From Motilimonas sp. E26 (lineage in GTDB: Bacteria; Pseudomonadota; Gammaproteobacteria; Enterobacterales; CBDFNC01): a stretch of 64,000 nucleotides of DNA. The stretch spans positions 26,126-90,125 of the forward strand of contig NZ_JAIBHJ010000018.1 of the NCBI RefSeq assembly GCF_021278025.1. Reading direction: 5' to 3'. Below are positions 16,251 through 24,710 of this stretch, piece by piece. A program made the position numbers and the translations under genes. Numbering within the stretch: the stretch's first letter is position 1; every line of letters starts with the position of its first letter. The notes below the pieces were generated by a model, which was not told the origin of the DNA, searched no databases, and saw nothing but the letters and a program-made list of their open reading frames with translations.

Positions 16251-17882
16251 ATGACACTAAAAACAAAAGTATGGGGCATGGCTACGTTGACCTTAGTTGC
16301 CCTCTTAGGGGTTATGCTAATGGGCCTTTATACCTTGAGGCAGGCCAGTGATATCGATAATAAGTCGAGAATATATCAATTACTTAAGAGTACCTTTTCT
16401 ACTGTTAACCAAATCGAGTTGTATGTCGCGTCAGGCAAAATGAGCGATGAGCAAGGTAAAGAGTTGGCGGCGCAGATTCTTCGTGAGAATAAATATAATG
16501 ACTCCGAATATGTCTACGTGGCTGACGAAAATATGAATTTTGTGGCTGCGCCTCATGATCCTCAGCTTCATGGCACCAGCTTCCATGATTTTAAAGATGC
16601 GCAAGGGGCAAGCGTTGGACAAATTCTACTGAATGCGGTGAAAGCAAACCCCAATGGCATTGTTGAATATGAGTGGACGTCGCGAAATGCAGATGGTGAC
16701 GTTGCTGATTTACTTTCTGTTGCTCAAGTGTCAAAACGCTGGAAATGGGCTGTCGGAACGGGGATTCGCTCTACTGAAGTAGACGAACGTTTTTGGAATT
16801 CGGCACAAAATCAGCTGATTCTGTGTTTAATTACTGCTGCTATTCTGGGTTTTATCATTATTACGACGATTCGCAAAATAACGACTGACTTAGGTGGTGA
16901 GCCTGAAGATGTATTGACCTTAGTTCGAGCGGTTGCTGCGGGGGATTTATCAACCAAAGTGAAACGCGATGGTGAAGATTTTGATGAGTCGAGCATTTAT
17001 GGTTCGGTAGTGACCATGCAAGCGTCACTACGAGATATTATGAACAGCGTTGCGGCTGCGACTGCAGAGCTGCGCAATGAAGCAACCAATGCTGATAGTC
17101 GCTCAAGCCAGGTTGATCAGGTATCGGATGTACAGCGCAGTGAAACGGACATGGTTGCCACTTCGATGACAGAAATGTCATCGTCTGCTAGAACCGTTGC
17201 AGAAAGTGCAAATAATGCTGCTGCCTCAACTCAAGAAGCGGACGCAGAAGGTCAAAGGGCGCAAAATATCGTATTAAGTTCGGTTAGTTCAATTGAAGGC
17301 TTGGCTTCTCAAATTGATGAAGCCGCGCAAGTGATTGGTGAGCTTGGACGTGATGTAGATAATATCGTGTCGGTGTTAGATGTTATTCGAGGCATTGCCG
17401 AGCAAACTAACTTGTTGGCGTTAAATGCAGCAATTGAAGCAGCAAGGGCTGGTGAGCAAGGTCGTGGTTTTGCAGTCGTTGCAGACGAAGTGCGTAATTT
17501 AGCGAAACGAACTCAAGATAGCACCGCAGAAATTCAGCAAATGATAGAACGCTTACAAAGTGGTTCGCAAAAAGCCGTCAGTTCAATGGAGAACAGTAAA
17601 ACGTCAAGTATTGATACGGTATCGGGCGCGCAAGAGGCGGCACAAGCCTTACAACAAATTGCTGACTCATTAGGCACTATAACCGAAATGAACCATCAAA
17701 TAGCCAGTGCTGCAGATGAACAAACTAAGGTAGGGGATGATATCTCTCATCGTATCAACGCTATTGCTGACAGCTCTCACCAAGCTGCGGAGCTCGCCCG
17801 TGAAAACCGAGCTTCGACTAACGTTATAATGGATTTAGCCGATAACCTAGAGCAGCAAATACGTAAGTTCAAAGTAAGTTAA
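16251..17882 (+). CDS. Methyl-accepting chemotaxis protein with single Cache domain
   Basis: A 543-residue inner-membrane chemoreceptor that would control a CheA/CheW kinase array. A membrane segment at 8-28 leads to a periplasmic sCache-type ligand domain (about 35-180, with [15 protein letters not shown] and the closing KWAVGTGI typical of this class). A second segment follows at about 186-206, then HAMP (207-262) and the cytoplasmic signalling domain. The conserved hairpin tip ([19 protein letters not shown] and onward, about 383-414) is intact. Probable methylation sites lie in the flanking helices; no C-terminal NWETF-like tether is present. The ligand is unknown; sCache receptors often sense small carboxylates. 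A strong terminator follows directly. Confidence 0.93.
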   Translation: MTLKTKVWGMATLTLVALLGVMLMGLYTLRQASDIDNKSRIYQLLKSTFSTVNQIELYVASGKMSDEQGKELAAQILRENKYNDSEYVYVADENMNFVAAPHDPQLHGTSFHDFKDAQGASVGQILLNAVKANPNGIVEYEWTSRNADGDVADLLSVAQVSKRWKWAVGTGIRSTEVDERFWNSAQNQLILCLITAAILGFIIITTIRKITTDLGGEPEDVLTLVRAVAAGDLSTKVKRDGEDFDESSIYGSVVTMQASLRDIMNSVAAATAELRNEATNADSRSSQVDQVSDVQRSETDMVATSMTEMSSSARTVAESANNAAASTQEADAEGQRAQNIVLSSVSSIEGLASQIDEAAQVIGELGRDVDNIVSVLDVIRGIAEQTNLLALNAAIEAARAGEQGRGFAVVADEVRNLAKRTQDSTAEIQQMIERLQSGSQKAVSSMENSKTSSIDTVSGAQEAAQALQQIADSLGTITEMNHQIASAADEQTKVGDDISHRINAIADSSHQAAELARENRASTNVIMDLADNLEQQIRKFKVS

Positions 17883-17899
17883 TGGCGCTTGCCGATATG

Positions 17900-17930
17900 A
17901 AAGCGCAGCATTAAGCTGCGCTTTTTTTTT
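17900..17930 (+). terminator. Rho-independent terminator after the chemoreceptor gene
   Basis: A 7-bp GC-rich stem (GCGCAGC / GCTGCGC), extended by A-T pairs, has a 5-base loop and is followed by nine T residues. This is a textbook terminator about 20 bp past the stop. The rest of 17931-18167 contains nothing that I recognise. Confidence 0.93.
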
Positions 17931-18167
17931 GCCTAATGAAGAAGAGGCCTGCTTTTTGTTTGATCCCAACGTTGGCATCACTGAGTTAGCAGCGGTATGA
18001 TGCGCCCTAGGGATATTTATTGCTGTCACCTTAGCTTTAGCTAAGCAATTTAGTCTGTTTTTAGCTATGAAAACAAAGCTTATCAGTGAAAACATACTTG
18101 ATATTATGAAGATCAGTTAAACAGAGTTACAGTGATTGTGGTAAACGAGATAGGTTAAATGTAGTTA

Positions 18168-18188
18168 GCGACGCTTTGTAAGCGTCGC
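18168..18188 (+). promoter_or_regulatory. Hairpin directly before the SD of a small-protein gene
   Basis: A perfect 9-bp stem (GCGACGCTT / AAGCGTCGC) with a 3-base loop ends five bases before the GGAG SD (18194-18197) of the next gene. There is no U-tract, so it is not an ordinary terminator. It may stabilise the mRNA or affect ribosome access. Confidence 0.5.
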
Positions 18189-18203
18189 AATTTGGAGTCA
18201 AGC

Positions 18204-18422
18204 ATGAACGATTTTGAGCAAGAATTAAAAGCAATGGAAGAAGAAGCGGTAGATGAAACACCGCTTCCGAGTATTGAAGAGCAGCGAGCCATTGTTGCTA
18301 AATTGAAAGCATTAGAGGAAAAAGGCGAACTCACTCCGGAAGTGATGGCTGAGCATTTTGCCACTTATGCCACTGAAACTAATCGTGTTAAGAATTTGGC
18401 GGCAACGGAAGAAGAAGAGTAA
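18204..18422 (+). CDS. Unrecognised acidic small protein, 72 residues
   Basis: No family recognised. The protein is soluble, highly charged and acidic, with runs of glutamate near the start (MEEEA) and at the very end (EEEE). The middle reads as two helices with a basic-acidic heptad look (AIVAKLKALEEKGELTPEVMAEHF). The ATG at 18204 has GGAG six bases upstream and is preferred to a TTG at 18192. It is flanked by a hairpin before the SD and a terminator after the stop, so it is probably its own short transcript. Role unknown. Confidence 0.7.
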   Translation: MNDFEQELKAMEEEAVDETPLPSIEEQRAIVAKLKALEEKGELTPEVMAEHFATYATETNRVKNLAATEEEE

Positions 18423-18445
18423 TTTCAAATACTCGAAACAATGTA

Positions 18446-18494
18446 AAAAGCATAGCTCGCGATGGTGTTGACAAACTAGAGCTATGCTTTTTTG
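18446..18494. terminator. Bidirectional terminator between convergent genes
   Basis: A 9-bp stem (GCATAGCTC / GAGCTATGC) is flanked by AAAAA on the left and TTTTTT on the right, with a 20-base loop. It can end the small acidic gene on the plus strand and serC on the minus strand. Confidence 0.85.
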
Positions 18495-18500
18495 AACTGA

Positions 18501-19616
18501 TTAGTTAGTGACTTGTTGCCAAGCCCAGCTTAACCATGGAAGTAGCGCTTCAAGATCACTGGCCTCAACCGTGCTACCACACCAAATTCGTAATCCATCT
18601 GGCGCATCGCGGTATGAGCCAATGTCATAGGCCACGCCTTCATTCTCAAGTAATTTAATGAATTGTTTCACTTGGTCTGCACTCGCTTTTAATGTAAAGC
18701 AAGCACTGGTATTTGAAATGGTTTCGGGGGCTTGAGCAAGAAATTCAATCCAATCATTTTCTGCTACAAATTTCGCTAATACAGCGAGGTTGTCTTTCGA
18801 CTTTTGGATCGCTGCCGGTAAGCCTCCAATCCCATCAACCCAATCTAATGCATCTTGATAATCCGCAACACACAACATTGAAGGTGTATTAATTGTCGCA
18901 CCACTGAAAATCCCCTCGATTAATTTGCCTTTAGCGGTTAAGCGGAAAATTTTTGGTAGCGGCCACGCTGGGGTGTAACTTTCAAGGCGCGCTACTGCGC
19001 GAGGGCTTAAAATAATCATGCCGTGTGCGCCTTCACCGCCCAGTACTTTTTGCCAGCTAAAGGTGATTACGTCTAGCTTTTCCCAAGGCATTTCCATCGC
19101 AAAAACAGCGGATGTTGCATCGCAAATCATCAAGCCTTGGCGGTCATCTTTGATCCAATCTCCGTTAGGTACTTTTACCCCTGAAGTAGTGCCATTCCAA
19201 GTGAATACCACGTCATTATCTTGATTGATGTTGGTTAGATCGGGTAATAAACCATAATCAGCAAAGTGGGTGTTTACATTTTCAAGCTTCAGCTGTTGAC
19301 TGATATCCGTAAACCATTCTTGACCAAATGATTCCCAAGCAACCACGTCCACCCCACGGGCTCCGAGCATAGACCACATGATCATTTCCATCGCACCAGT
19401 ATCAGAGCCTGGAACGATACCGACTCGATAGCCTTCAGGTAAACCTAAAATGCGCGAGGTATCATCAATCGCCTTACCTAAAGCATTTTTACCAACAGCG
19501 GCACGGTGCGAGCGGCCTAAAGTCTCAGTTTTTAACTCAGCTAAGCTGTAACCAGGTCGTTTGCTACATGGGCCTGATGAAAAATTTGGGTTCGCGGGCT
19601 TGTTCAAAATAGTCAT
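18501..19616 (-). CDS. serC: Phosphoserine aminotransferase, Methanosarcina/alphaproteobacterial type
   Basis: A PLP enzyme converting 3-phosphohydroxypyruvate and glutamate to phosphoserine and 2-oxoglutarate in serine synthesis. At 371 residues, the N-terminal [14 protein letters not shown] and [10 protein letters not shown] blocks and the PLP lysine in [13 protein letters not shown] near residue 190 match the SerC subgroup described from Methanosarcina and many alphaproteobacteria (TIGR01365-like). This differs from the SerC usual in enteric gammaproteobacteria. It is monocistronic; neither serA nor serB is adjacent. About 240 bp of AT-rich promoter region separate it from the divergent HDOD gene. 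Confidence 0.9.
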   Translation of the reverse strand: MTILNKPANPNFSSGPCSKRPGYSLAELKTETLGRSHRAAVGKNALGKAIDDTSRILGLPEGYRVGIVPGSDTGAMEMIMWSMLGARGVDVVAWESFGQEWFTDISQQLKLENVNTHFADYGLLPDLTNINQDNDVVFTWNGTTSGVKVPNGDWIKDDRQGLMICDATSAVFAMEMPWEKLDVITFSWQKVLGGEGAHGMIILSPRAVARLESYTPAWPLPKIFRLTAKGKLIEGIFSGATINTPSMLCVADYQDALDWVDGIGGLPAAIQKSKDNLAVLAKFVAENDWIEFLAQAPETISNTSACFTLKASADQVKQFIKLLENEGVAYDIGSYRDAPDGLRIWCGSTVEASDLEALLPWLSWAWQQVTN

Positions 19617-19858
19617 ATGTTCCTGAGATCCTTGGTATTAAGATATTATATTTGTGGGCTGGCGCCCAAATTGAACGAGTTAACCAAACTATGCTAAAAA
19701 GATGCGAAAAGTGAGGTTGGTATTATCAGGCTTAGTGTGCGATAAGCGCGTTAATGAGGCAAAAATACCACGAAGCTTTAACCTTAATCTATAGTTTTAA
19801 CGATGGCTTTCGTCATTGTCGCGTCACTAATAAAGGTTTTTAATATAAGGAAACTGGC

Positions 19859-20695
19859 ATGGCAATAAATATCACCAGTCAAGAACGGGCATTGCTCAAA
19901 AGTATCAGTATTCCACCTCGGCCTGCTGTGTTACTAACTGTTGCCGAAGAGGCAGGCAAGCCTGAGCCGGATGTTTCAGTGATAGCTAAAGCCATTAGCT
20001 CCGATGTCAGTATTGCTTCTGCTGTGTTGCAAGTTGTCAATTCAGCGGCTTTTCGCCGTGCTAAAGAAATACAATCAATCAACCAAGCCGTCATGATGCT
20101 GGGGTTAAAACGAATTATTCCTCTGGTGAAAGCGGTCGCCCTCAGATCGGCGATGAGCTCTCATGCGTTACTTGATGATTTTTGGGAGCAAGCAACGGAA
20201 GTTGCACAAGCAAGCTCTGTTGTCGCCAAATTATTAGGTAAAGATGCCTTGGTTGATAACGCTTATATGCTAGGCCTATTCCATTTATCGGGTGTACCAG
20301 TGATGATGCTGGGTTTTGAGCAATACCCTGCGCTTTATGCTCAACTTGATGAGTTAGGCTGGCCTGCTTTGACAGAGCGAGAGCACCAATCATTTGGTAC
20401 TGCACACACAACGATTGGCGCTTTATTGTCACAGCAATGGATGTTGCCAAAGGCATTAGTTGAAATTATCTACTACCAACAAGATGCCGCAGGTTTTTAT
20501 CAATCTGGCGAGATGCCTCCTGTGGCGTTAGATTTATTATCTATTTTAAAAATCGCGCGACATGTGGTGTTGAATAATTCCGACTCGGAATGGGCTCAGG
20601 TACAAGTCCCCATTGGCGAGCACTTTAATCTGGATGATATTCAATTAGAGGAGCTTCTTGACCGCGCAGATGAAGAATTAACAACCCAATGTTGA
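19859..20695 (+). CDS. HDOD-domain protein
   Basis: A soluble 278-residue protein built around an HDOD domain (about 10-210), a relative of HD phosphohydrolases that usually lacks the metal-binding histidine-aspartate pair and acts in signalling. Typical blocks are visible: LLKSISIPPRPAVLLTVAEE, ISSDVSIASAVLQVVNSAAF and INQAVMMLGLKRI. No extra EAL, GGDEF or kinase domain is fused. Such proteins often act in cyclic-di-GMP or chemotaxis-linked regulation, but no specific partner is adjacent. The ATG has AAGGA seven bases upstream. It is divergent from serC. Confidence 0.87.
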   Translation: MAINITSQERALLKSISIPPRPAVLLTVAEEAGKPEPDVSVIAKAISSDVSIASAVLQVVNSAAFRRAKEIQSINQAVMMLGLKRIIPLVKAVALRSAMSSHALLDDFWEQATEVAQASSVVAKLLGKDALVDNAYMLGLFHLSGVPVMMLGFEQYPALYAQLDELGWPALTEREHQSFGTAHTTIGALLSQQWMLPKALVEIIYYQQDAAGFYQSGEMPPVALDLLSILKIARHVVLNNSDSEWAQVQVPIGEHFNLDDIQLEELLDRADEELTTQC

Positions 20696-20765
20696 GAGCC
20701 AGATCACGTAAACTCGATAACACGGTGATAAATTCAGCAGTCGAAAATAATTTGTCATAAAAGGC

Positions 20766-20793
20766 TTTACCTTTAAAAATCATTTGGTATTAT
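20766..20793 (+). promoter_or_regulatory. Probable promoter of tRNA-Trp
   Basis: TTTACC (-35, 20766-20771) and TATTAT (-10, 20788-20793) are separated by 16 bp. They are followed by a GC-containing discriminator (CTGCCTCG) of the kind seen at stable-RNA promoters. Transcription would start near 20800, about ten bases before the tRNA. Confidence 0.6.
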
Positions 20794-20810
20794 CTGCCTC
20801 GTTCTTCAGC

Positions 20811-20886
20811 AGGGGTGTAGTTCCAACGGCAGAACGTCGGATTCCAAATCCGAATGTTGGGAGTTCGAATCTCTCCACCCCTGCCA
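20811..20886 (+). tRNA. tRNA-Trp (anticodon CCA)
   Basis: A complete 76-base tRNA with encoded CCA. The acceptor stem AGGGGTG pairs with CACCCCT, with discriminator G. The anticodon stem TCGGA / TCCGA encloses loop TTCCAAA, giving anticodon CCA for tryptophan. The T arm contains the invariant GTTCGAAT. A strong terminator follows seven bases later, so this is a single-gene tRNA transcript. Confidence 0.97.
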
Positions 20887-20892
20887 CATTTT

Positions 20893-20922
20893 AAAAAGCC
20901 TGACTTAGTGTCAGGCTTTTTT
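20893..20922 (+). terminator. Rho-independent terminator after tRNA-Trp
   Basis: A 7-bp stem (GCCTGAC / GTCAGGC) with a 5-base loop is preceded by AAAAA and followed by TTTTTT. It ends the tRNA transcript and separates it from holD. Confidence 0.93.
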
Positions 20923-21016
20923 CGTTTATAATTCCTGCTTTTCTTCAGTTCCAACATAGCTACCAGTCAGACATTTCGGTAATATTCTTTTTCTTACTTC
21001 TGCGCTAACCGAGCTA

Positions 21017-21430
21017 ATGAATCAATACCAAGCTTTTATATTAAAAGAAATGGGCATTACACTATGGCTGTCAAATCAAAGCCTAGATCAACCTATCAAG
21101 GATGACTTATCGGCAGCCGACGCTCCCCTTATCATTGATGATGAAACTGAAATAGTCATTTTGGCTGAGTCGGACGTGTTGCAAAGTGAATTTGTTAGCG
21201 CTGTGCTTAAATCGATGGGGCTTACTGTAGCGCAAGCACAGGTCGTCACGCAGGAATGTTTTTTGCAATACCAAGGCCCGTTACCTTTGTGGGTATGGAG
21301 TACTCAGTCACCACTCGCGCTTCGTCGTTCAACACAGGTAATAAACAGCGCCAGTATTGAGCAAGTCAGTCAAGACCCGCTGCAAAAGCGAGGTTTATGG
21401 CAGCAAATAAAATCCTATCAGACACAATAG
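21017..21430 (+). CDS. holD: DNA polymerase III psi subunit
   Basis: A 137-residue HolD-like protein. Psi links the chi subunit and single-strand binding protein contacts to the clamp loader of the replicative polymerase. The sequence is divergent, as usual for this family, but the opening LKEMGITLWL and the closing KRGLWQQIKSYQ are where HolD is best conserved. rimI follows 9 bp downstream, the standard gammaproteobacterial holD-rimI arrangement, which strongly supports the call. The low overall conservation is normal and not a sign of decay. Confidence 0.85.
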   Translation: MNQYQAFILKEMGITLWLSNQSLDQPIKDDLSAADAPLIIDDETEIVILAESDVLQSEFVSAVLKSMGLTVAQAQVVTQECFLQYQGPLPLWVWSTQSPLALRRSTQVINSASIEQVSQDPLQKRGLWQQIKSYQTQ

Positions 21431-21439
21431 AGAATATGA

Positions 21440-21907
21440 ATGACTGATTATTCAGAGCTTTGTATCATGCCAATGGCCCTTAATGATTTACCACAGGTGA
21501 TCCGTATTGAGGCTCAAGCTCATGCCTTTCCGTGGAGTGAGAAGTTATTTAGCAGTAATTTTGGTACCCGATATTTTAATCATGTTTTGTCACTGGATGA
21601 GCGGGTGCTTGGCTACTATGTCGCGAGTCAGGCGGGTGTTGAAGCAACGTTACTTAACATTGCTATTGCTCCAAATGAGCAAGGTAAGGGGTTGGGGCGT
21701 AAACTACTAGAGCACTTACTTGACCACGCAAGTACCAAGCAGGTCGAAGAAATTTGGCTGGAAGTTAGAGAGTCAAACCAAAGTGCTCATCATTTGTATA
21801 ATGAACTAGGTTTTGTCGAAGTAGACCGAAGGAAAGGTTACTACCCCACAGCAGAAGGACGCGAAGATGCGATTGTTATGTGTTGCTACCTTGATCTCGT
21901 TGTTTAA
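21440..21907 (+). CDS. rimI: Ribosomal protein S18 alanine N-acetyltransferase
   Basis: RimI acetylates the N-terminal alanine of ribosomal protein S18 using acetyl-CoA. At 155 residues it is the usual length. The GNAT fold is clear: the acetyl-CoA loop EQGKGLGRKLLEHLL near 75-90 (Q/RxxGxG/A) and the motif EVRESNQSAHHLYNELGF near 115-132. It sits between holD and a LytM peptidase gene whose start overlaps the rimI end by 41 bp in another frame. Low-level constitutive expression with holD is likely. Confidence 0.93.
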   Translation: MTDYSELCIMPMALNDLPQVIRIEAQAHAFPWSEKLFSSNFGTRYFNHVLSLDERVLGYYVASQAGVEATLLNIAIAPNEQGKGLGRKLLEHLLDHASTKQVEEIWLEVRESNQSAHHLYNELGFVEVDRRKGYYPTAEGREDAIVMCCYLDLVV

Positions 21908-22829
21908 ATATGTGCTAGCGGTCTGTTTGACGATGAGCGTCTGTCTCCCGAGTTTGGCTGCTCGCGATGTTTATAAATATCAAGATGAGCAGGGTAACTG
22001 GGTGTTTACTGCTATTAAGCCTCAGGTCGTGTTTGAGGTAGAGCATGAGCGTGTGGCTGAGCCTGAGGTATCTCCCGTGCGCGTGTTACATAAAGTTATC
22101 AACGGGGAAAACCAAGCAGAAGTGATTGCTGTTAACAATTATGGTATGCCCGTGACCGTTAAATTAGCGTTTACTGAGCTGACTAACACAAAAACTTCCA
22201 TCTCAATACCTGAGGCATTTGCACTCGCACCAAACAGCCGGCAAAGGTTATTTACTATCTTTCCTGAGCAGCCTGGCCAATGGCGTTTTCAGTATCAATA
22301 TAGTTTCACCCCCGGTAAGCTGGATCCTGAGTTTTACGCTGATTATGCTTATCAAGTGCCCTTTAATCTGCCCCAAGCCGCCTATATCTCGCAAGGTTTT
22401 AATGGCAGTTTTACGCATTCAGAGCCTCACAGCCAATACGCAATTGATGTTCCGCTACCTGAAGGGACCGAAGTTGTTGCCGCAAGAGAGGGCACTGTCG
22501 TTGAAGTGGTCGAAAACAATAGTGGCGCAGCAACGGCTGACTTTGCCAAAACGAAGGCTAATGTGGTCCGCATTGCTCATGCCGATGGTACGATGACGGT
22601 TTATGCCCACCTTAAAACCTTTTCTTCTAAGGTCAGAGTCGGGCAGTTGGTGAAGCGGGGTGAGCCTATTGCCTTATCTGGCAACACGGGGTTCAGTACA
22701 GGTCCTCATTTACACTTTGCGGTACAAATTAATCAGCAACATGAATTAGTCGCGGTGCCATTTTTGTTGCAGATAAATGGTGCCGTGGTAGAGCCTAAAC
22801 CTGGCCTTAAAATAGCGCCTCAAGGTTAA
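21867..22829 (+). CDS. Secreted M23 (LytM-type) peptidase
   Basis: A 320-residue envelope protein, probably a peptidoglycan endopeptidase. A signal peptide (about 1-32, ending near SLAA) precedes a short DUF4124-like segment (RDVYKYQDEQGNWVF), a beta-rich middle domain and a C-terminal M23 domain. The zinc ligands appear complete: H188 and D194 (HSQYAID), H248 (YAHL) and H281/H283 (GPHLHF), so it should be active, unlike degenerate activators such as EnvC. The gene overlaps rimI by 41 bp; a later in-frame ATG would destroy the signal peptide, so the overlapping start is preferred. Confidence 0.85.
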   Translation: MRLLCVATLISLFKYVLAVCLTMSVCLPSLAARDVYKYQDEQGNWVFTAIKPQVVFEVEHERVAEPEVSPVRVLHKVINGENQAEVIAVNNYGMPVTVKLAFTELTNTKTSISIPEAFALAPNSRQRLFTIFPEQPGQWRFQYQYSFTPGKLDPEFYADYAYQVPFNLPQAAYISQGFNGSFTHSEPHSQYAIDVPLPEGTEVVAAREGTVVEVVENNSGAATADFAKTKANVVRIAHADGTMTVYAHLKTFSSKVRVGQLVKRGEPIALSGNTGFSTGPHLHFAVQINQQHELVAVPFLLQINGAVVEPKPGLKIAPQG

Positions 22830-22908
22830 GTCATTATTTATCTGAGTTTTGCTTAATGAGGGGTTTAGTGGAATAATCCGCGGCTGCATAAATAGGAGTA
22901 AGAACTCG

Positions 22909-23643
22909 ATGATCACCAAAAATCAAATTAAGCTGATTAACTCTCTCGCACAGAAAAAATACCGTAAACAACACGGTTTGTTTATCGTGCAAGGTGAAAA
23001 AAATGTCGTCGAGCTATTTGCATCGAACTTTGAAATTCATCAGGTTTTTGCTACTGAATCATTTTTAGATAAATATCAAGCTCATCTAACCACTACTCAC
23101 TTTGTCGCCGCCACGTCAGAGGAATTAGCGAAAGCGGGTACTTTTAGTTCCAATAACACCGCGATAGCCTTAGTTAAAACGCGACAACTTGCGTTACCCG
23201 ACAACAATTTAAATGAACTGGTATTGGCCTTAGATGGCGTATCTGACCCCGGTAACCTAGGCACCCTAATCCGCCTTGCTGATTGGTATGGCATAAAGCA
23301 GATTGTAGCAAGTGAAGACTGTGCGGATGTTTATAATCCAAAAGTGATCAGCGCTACCATGGGCTCATTTTGCCGAATTAATCTGGTTAATACCGATCTT
23401 GTCGCTTACTTGTCGCAGCAAACTGTGCCAATTTATGGTGCTTTTCTAGAAGGTGAAAATATTCATCAAGCAGCATTAAGTCAGCAAGGGGTGATACTGC
23501 TAGGCAGTGAATCTCACGGTATTCGGGGGAGTGTATCTAACTTAGTTAGCCACAAAATAACTATACCGAGTTTTGGTCTGGCTGAATCGTTAAATGTGGC
23601 CATGGCTGGGGCAATTATTTTAGATAACTTCAAGCGGCTATAA
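22909..23643 (+). CDS. TrmH/SpoU-family RNA 2'-O-methyltransferase
   Basis: A 244-residue SPOUT methyltransferase. The N-terminal RNA-binding part begins with a short basic helix (KNQIKLINSLAQKKYRKQHGLFIVQGEK), here given only to its start as KNQIKLINSL, followed by the substrate-binding domain typical of rRNA methyltransferases. The SPOUT knot motifs are present: LDGVSDPGNLGTLIRLA near 107-123, GSESHGI near 200-206, and IPSFGLAESLNVAMA near 222-236. The target nucleotide cannot be read from the sequence; 23S rRNA is likely. The ATG at 22909 follows AGGAG by about ten bases and fits the family start; a TTG 60 bases upstream is unlikely. Confidence 0.87.
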   Translation: MITKNQIKLINSLAQKKYRKQHGLFIVQGEKNVVELFASNFEIHQVFATESFLDKYQAHLTTTHFVAATSEELAKAGTFSSNNTAIALVKTRQLALPDNNLNELVLALDGVSDPGNLGTLIRLADWYGIKQIVASEDCADVYNPKVISATMGSFCRINLVNTDLVAYLSQQTVPIYGAFLEGENIHQAALSQQGVILLGSESHGIRGSVSNLVSHKITIPSFGLAESLNVAMAGAIILDNFKRL

Positions 23644-23660
23644 GGACAACAAAAGCTTAA

Positions 23661-24245
23661 TTATTGGGTAGATAGCCAAGATGTTCCTTGGCTTAAACCA
23701 AACTGTGTATCTTGATCATAGTTTTTTTCCGCGTTAGCTATTTTCAATATATGTTGTTGTGCTAGGTCTTCAGCTTGAAGTTTGATCTCTTCGCAGGTTG
23801 CTGCTGCAGGTAATGTTAATATCGACTTTTCTATCGCCTGTAGTGCTTCTACCGCAATTTTTTTATGGCCATCTAAGTGCATAAAGATACCTTGATAAAA
23901 CCCCTCCCACTTGAGCTGTAATGCTTCCGGTGCTGTGGCTTGATCAAGCCAGCGCGGTAACCGGTAATCAATTTTGAGCCAAGTGTTTACGTGGGTGATT
24001 TTGCAGCCTGATGGTGATTCTTTCGTGATCAGTACCCAACCTTTTTGCCAATGGTTGTCATTGTGAAACACCTTGTGCTGGGCAAAGTAATCATTTTGCT
24101 TACTCAGTTGTTCACTAATCGCGTGCTCTGTTTGACCATAAAAGCCAAGGTGCTTGTAATGGATGGTAATTTCAGGTGTCGCCCAAAGTGGAAATGAAAT
24201 CAACACTGAGAGAAGACTAGATAAACAAAAAAATAATCGGATCAT
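23661..24245 (-). CDS. DUF922-family exported protein, putative zinc protease
   Basis: A 194-residue exported protein with a signal peptide of about 22 residues (ending PLWA). It matches DUF922, a family predicted to be secreted zinc-dependent proteases. The expected motif HxxGH is seen as HLDGH near 125, followed by a helix, and the C-terminal YDQDTQFG fits the family's YDxxTxHG block, although the last histidine is replaced by phenylalanine. That loss may remove a metal ligand, so activity is uncertain. The gene converges with the TrmH-like gene (17 bp between stops). Confidence 0.75.
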   Translation of the reverse strand: MIRLFFCLSSLLSVLISFPLWATPEITIHYKHLGFYGQTEHAISEQLSKQNDYFAQHKVFHNDNHWQKGWVLITKESPSGCKITHVNTWLKIDYRLPRWLDQATAPEALQLKWEGFYQGIFMHLDGHKKIAVEALQAIEKSILTLPAAATCEEIKLQAEDLAQQHILKIANAEKNYDQDTQFGLSQGTSWLSTQ

Positions 24246-24710
24246 ATTGTCTTCTTTATTATGTCTAAGAAAGATTGCTATTCAGCAGGTTGCATTATTA
24301 TAACGCTGACTTATAGTTTTTTCTTAGCGTCTCAAGTGATTATTTGGTTTTATTACATTAATTTGATTATGGAGTAGGGATACGCCAGCGTTGCCAAAGA
24401 GCTAGTTTCACGCGCCTTTTGCTGTCTTATTGATTTTGATTTACCTGAAAGCAAGTATTTTAAAGTTGAAGTACATCGATGGGCATAAAAAAGGCCTCAT
24501 TAAGAGGCCTTAAGGGTAACTTGCTTACACTCAGATACTTGCTTCCTGCGTTGTACCTAATCGGGTATAAGACCAAATTGATTACCGTGAAAAACTGGTT
24601 TAAGAAGCTATTTACTAGCTAAAGATTGCTTTCAAGGTGCTGAGTCTATTGAGCATATCTGTTAAGTAAGACCGAGCATTTTTGTAATGGTTCAATCTTT
24701 TTTCTCTTTT
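24246..24710. other. 465-bp intergenic region
   Basis: No convincing gene. The left part should hold the promoter of the DUF922 gene (reading left). The stretch 24484-24511 is a terminator for the minus-strand gene on the right. The remaining sequence, 24512-24710, is a long 3' spacer between that gene's stop and its terminator, with no recognised feature; a small RNA cannot be excluded. Confidence 0.5.
24484..24511 (-). terminator. Rho-independent terminator, minus strand
   Basis: A perfect 8-bp stem (AAGGCCTC / GAGGCCTT) with a 5-base loop is followed on the minus strand by a run of six T residues. It lies about 200 bp past the stop of the SpeE-like gene at 24711, which is unusually far. 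Confidence 0.8.
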
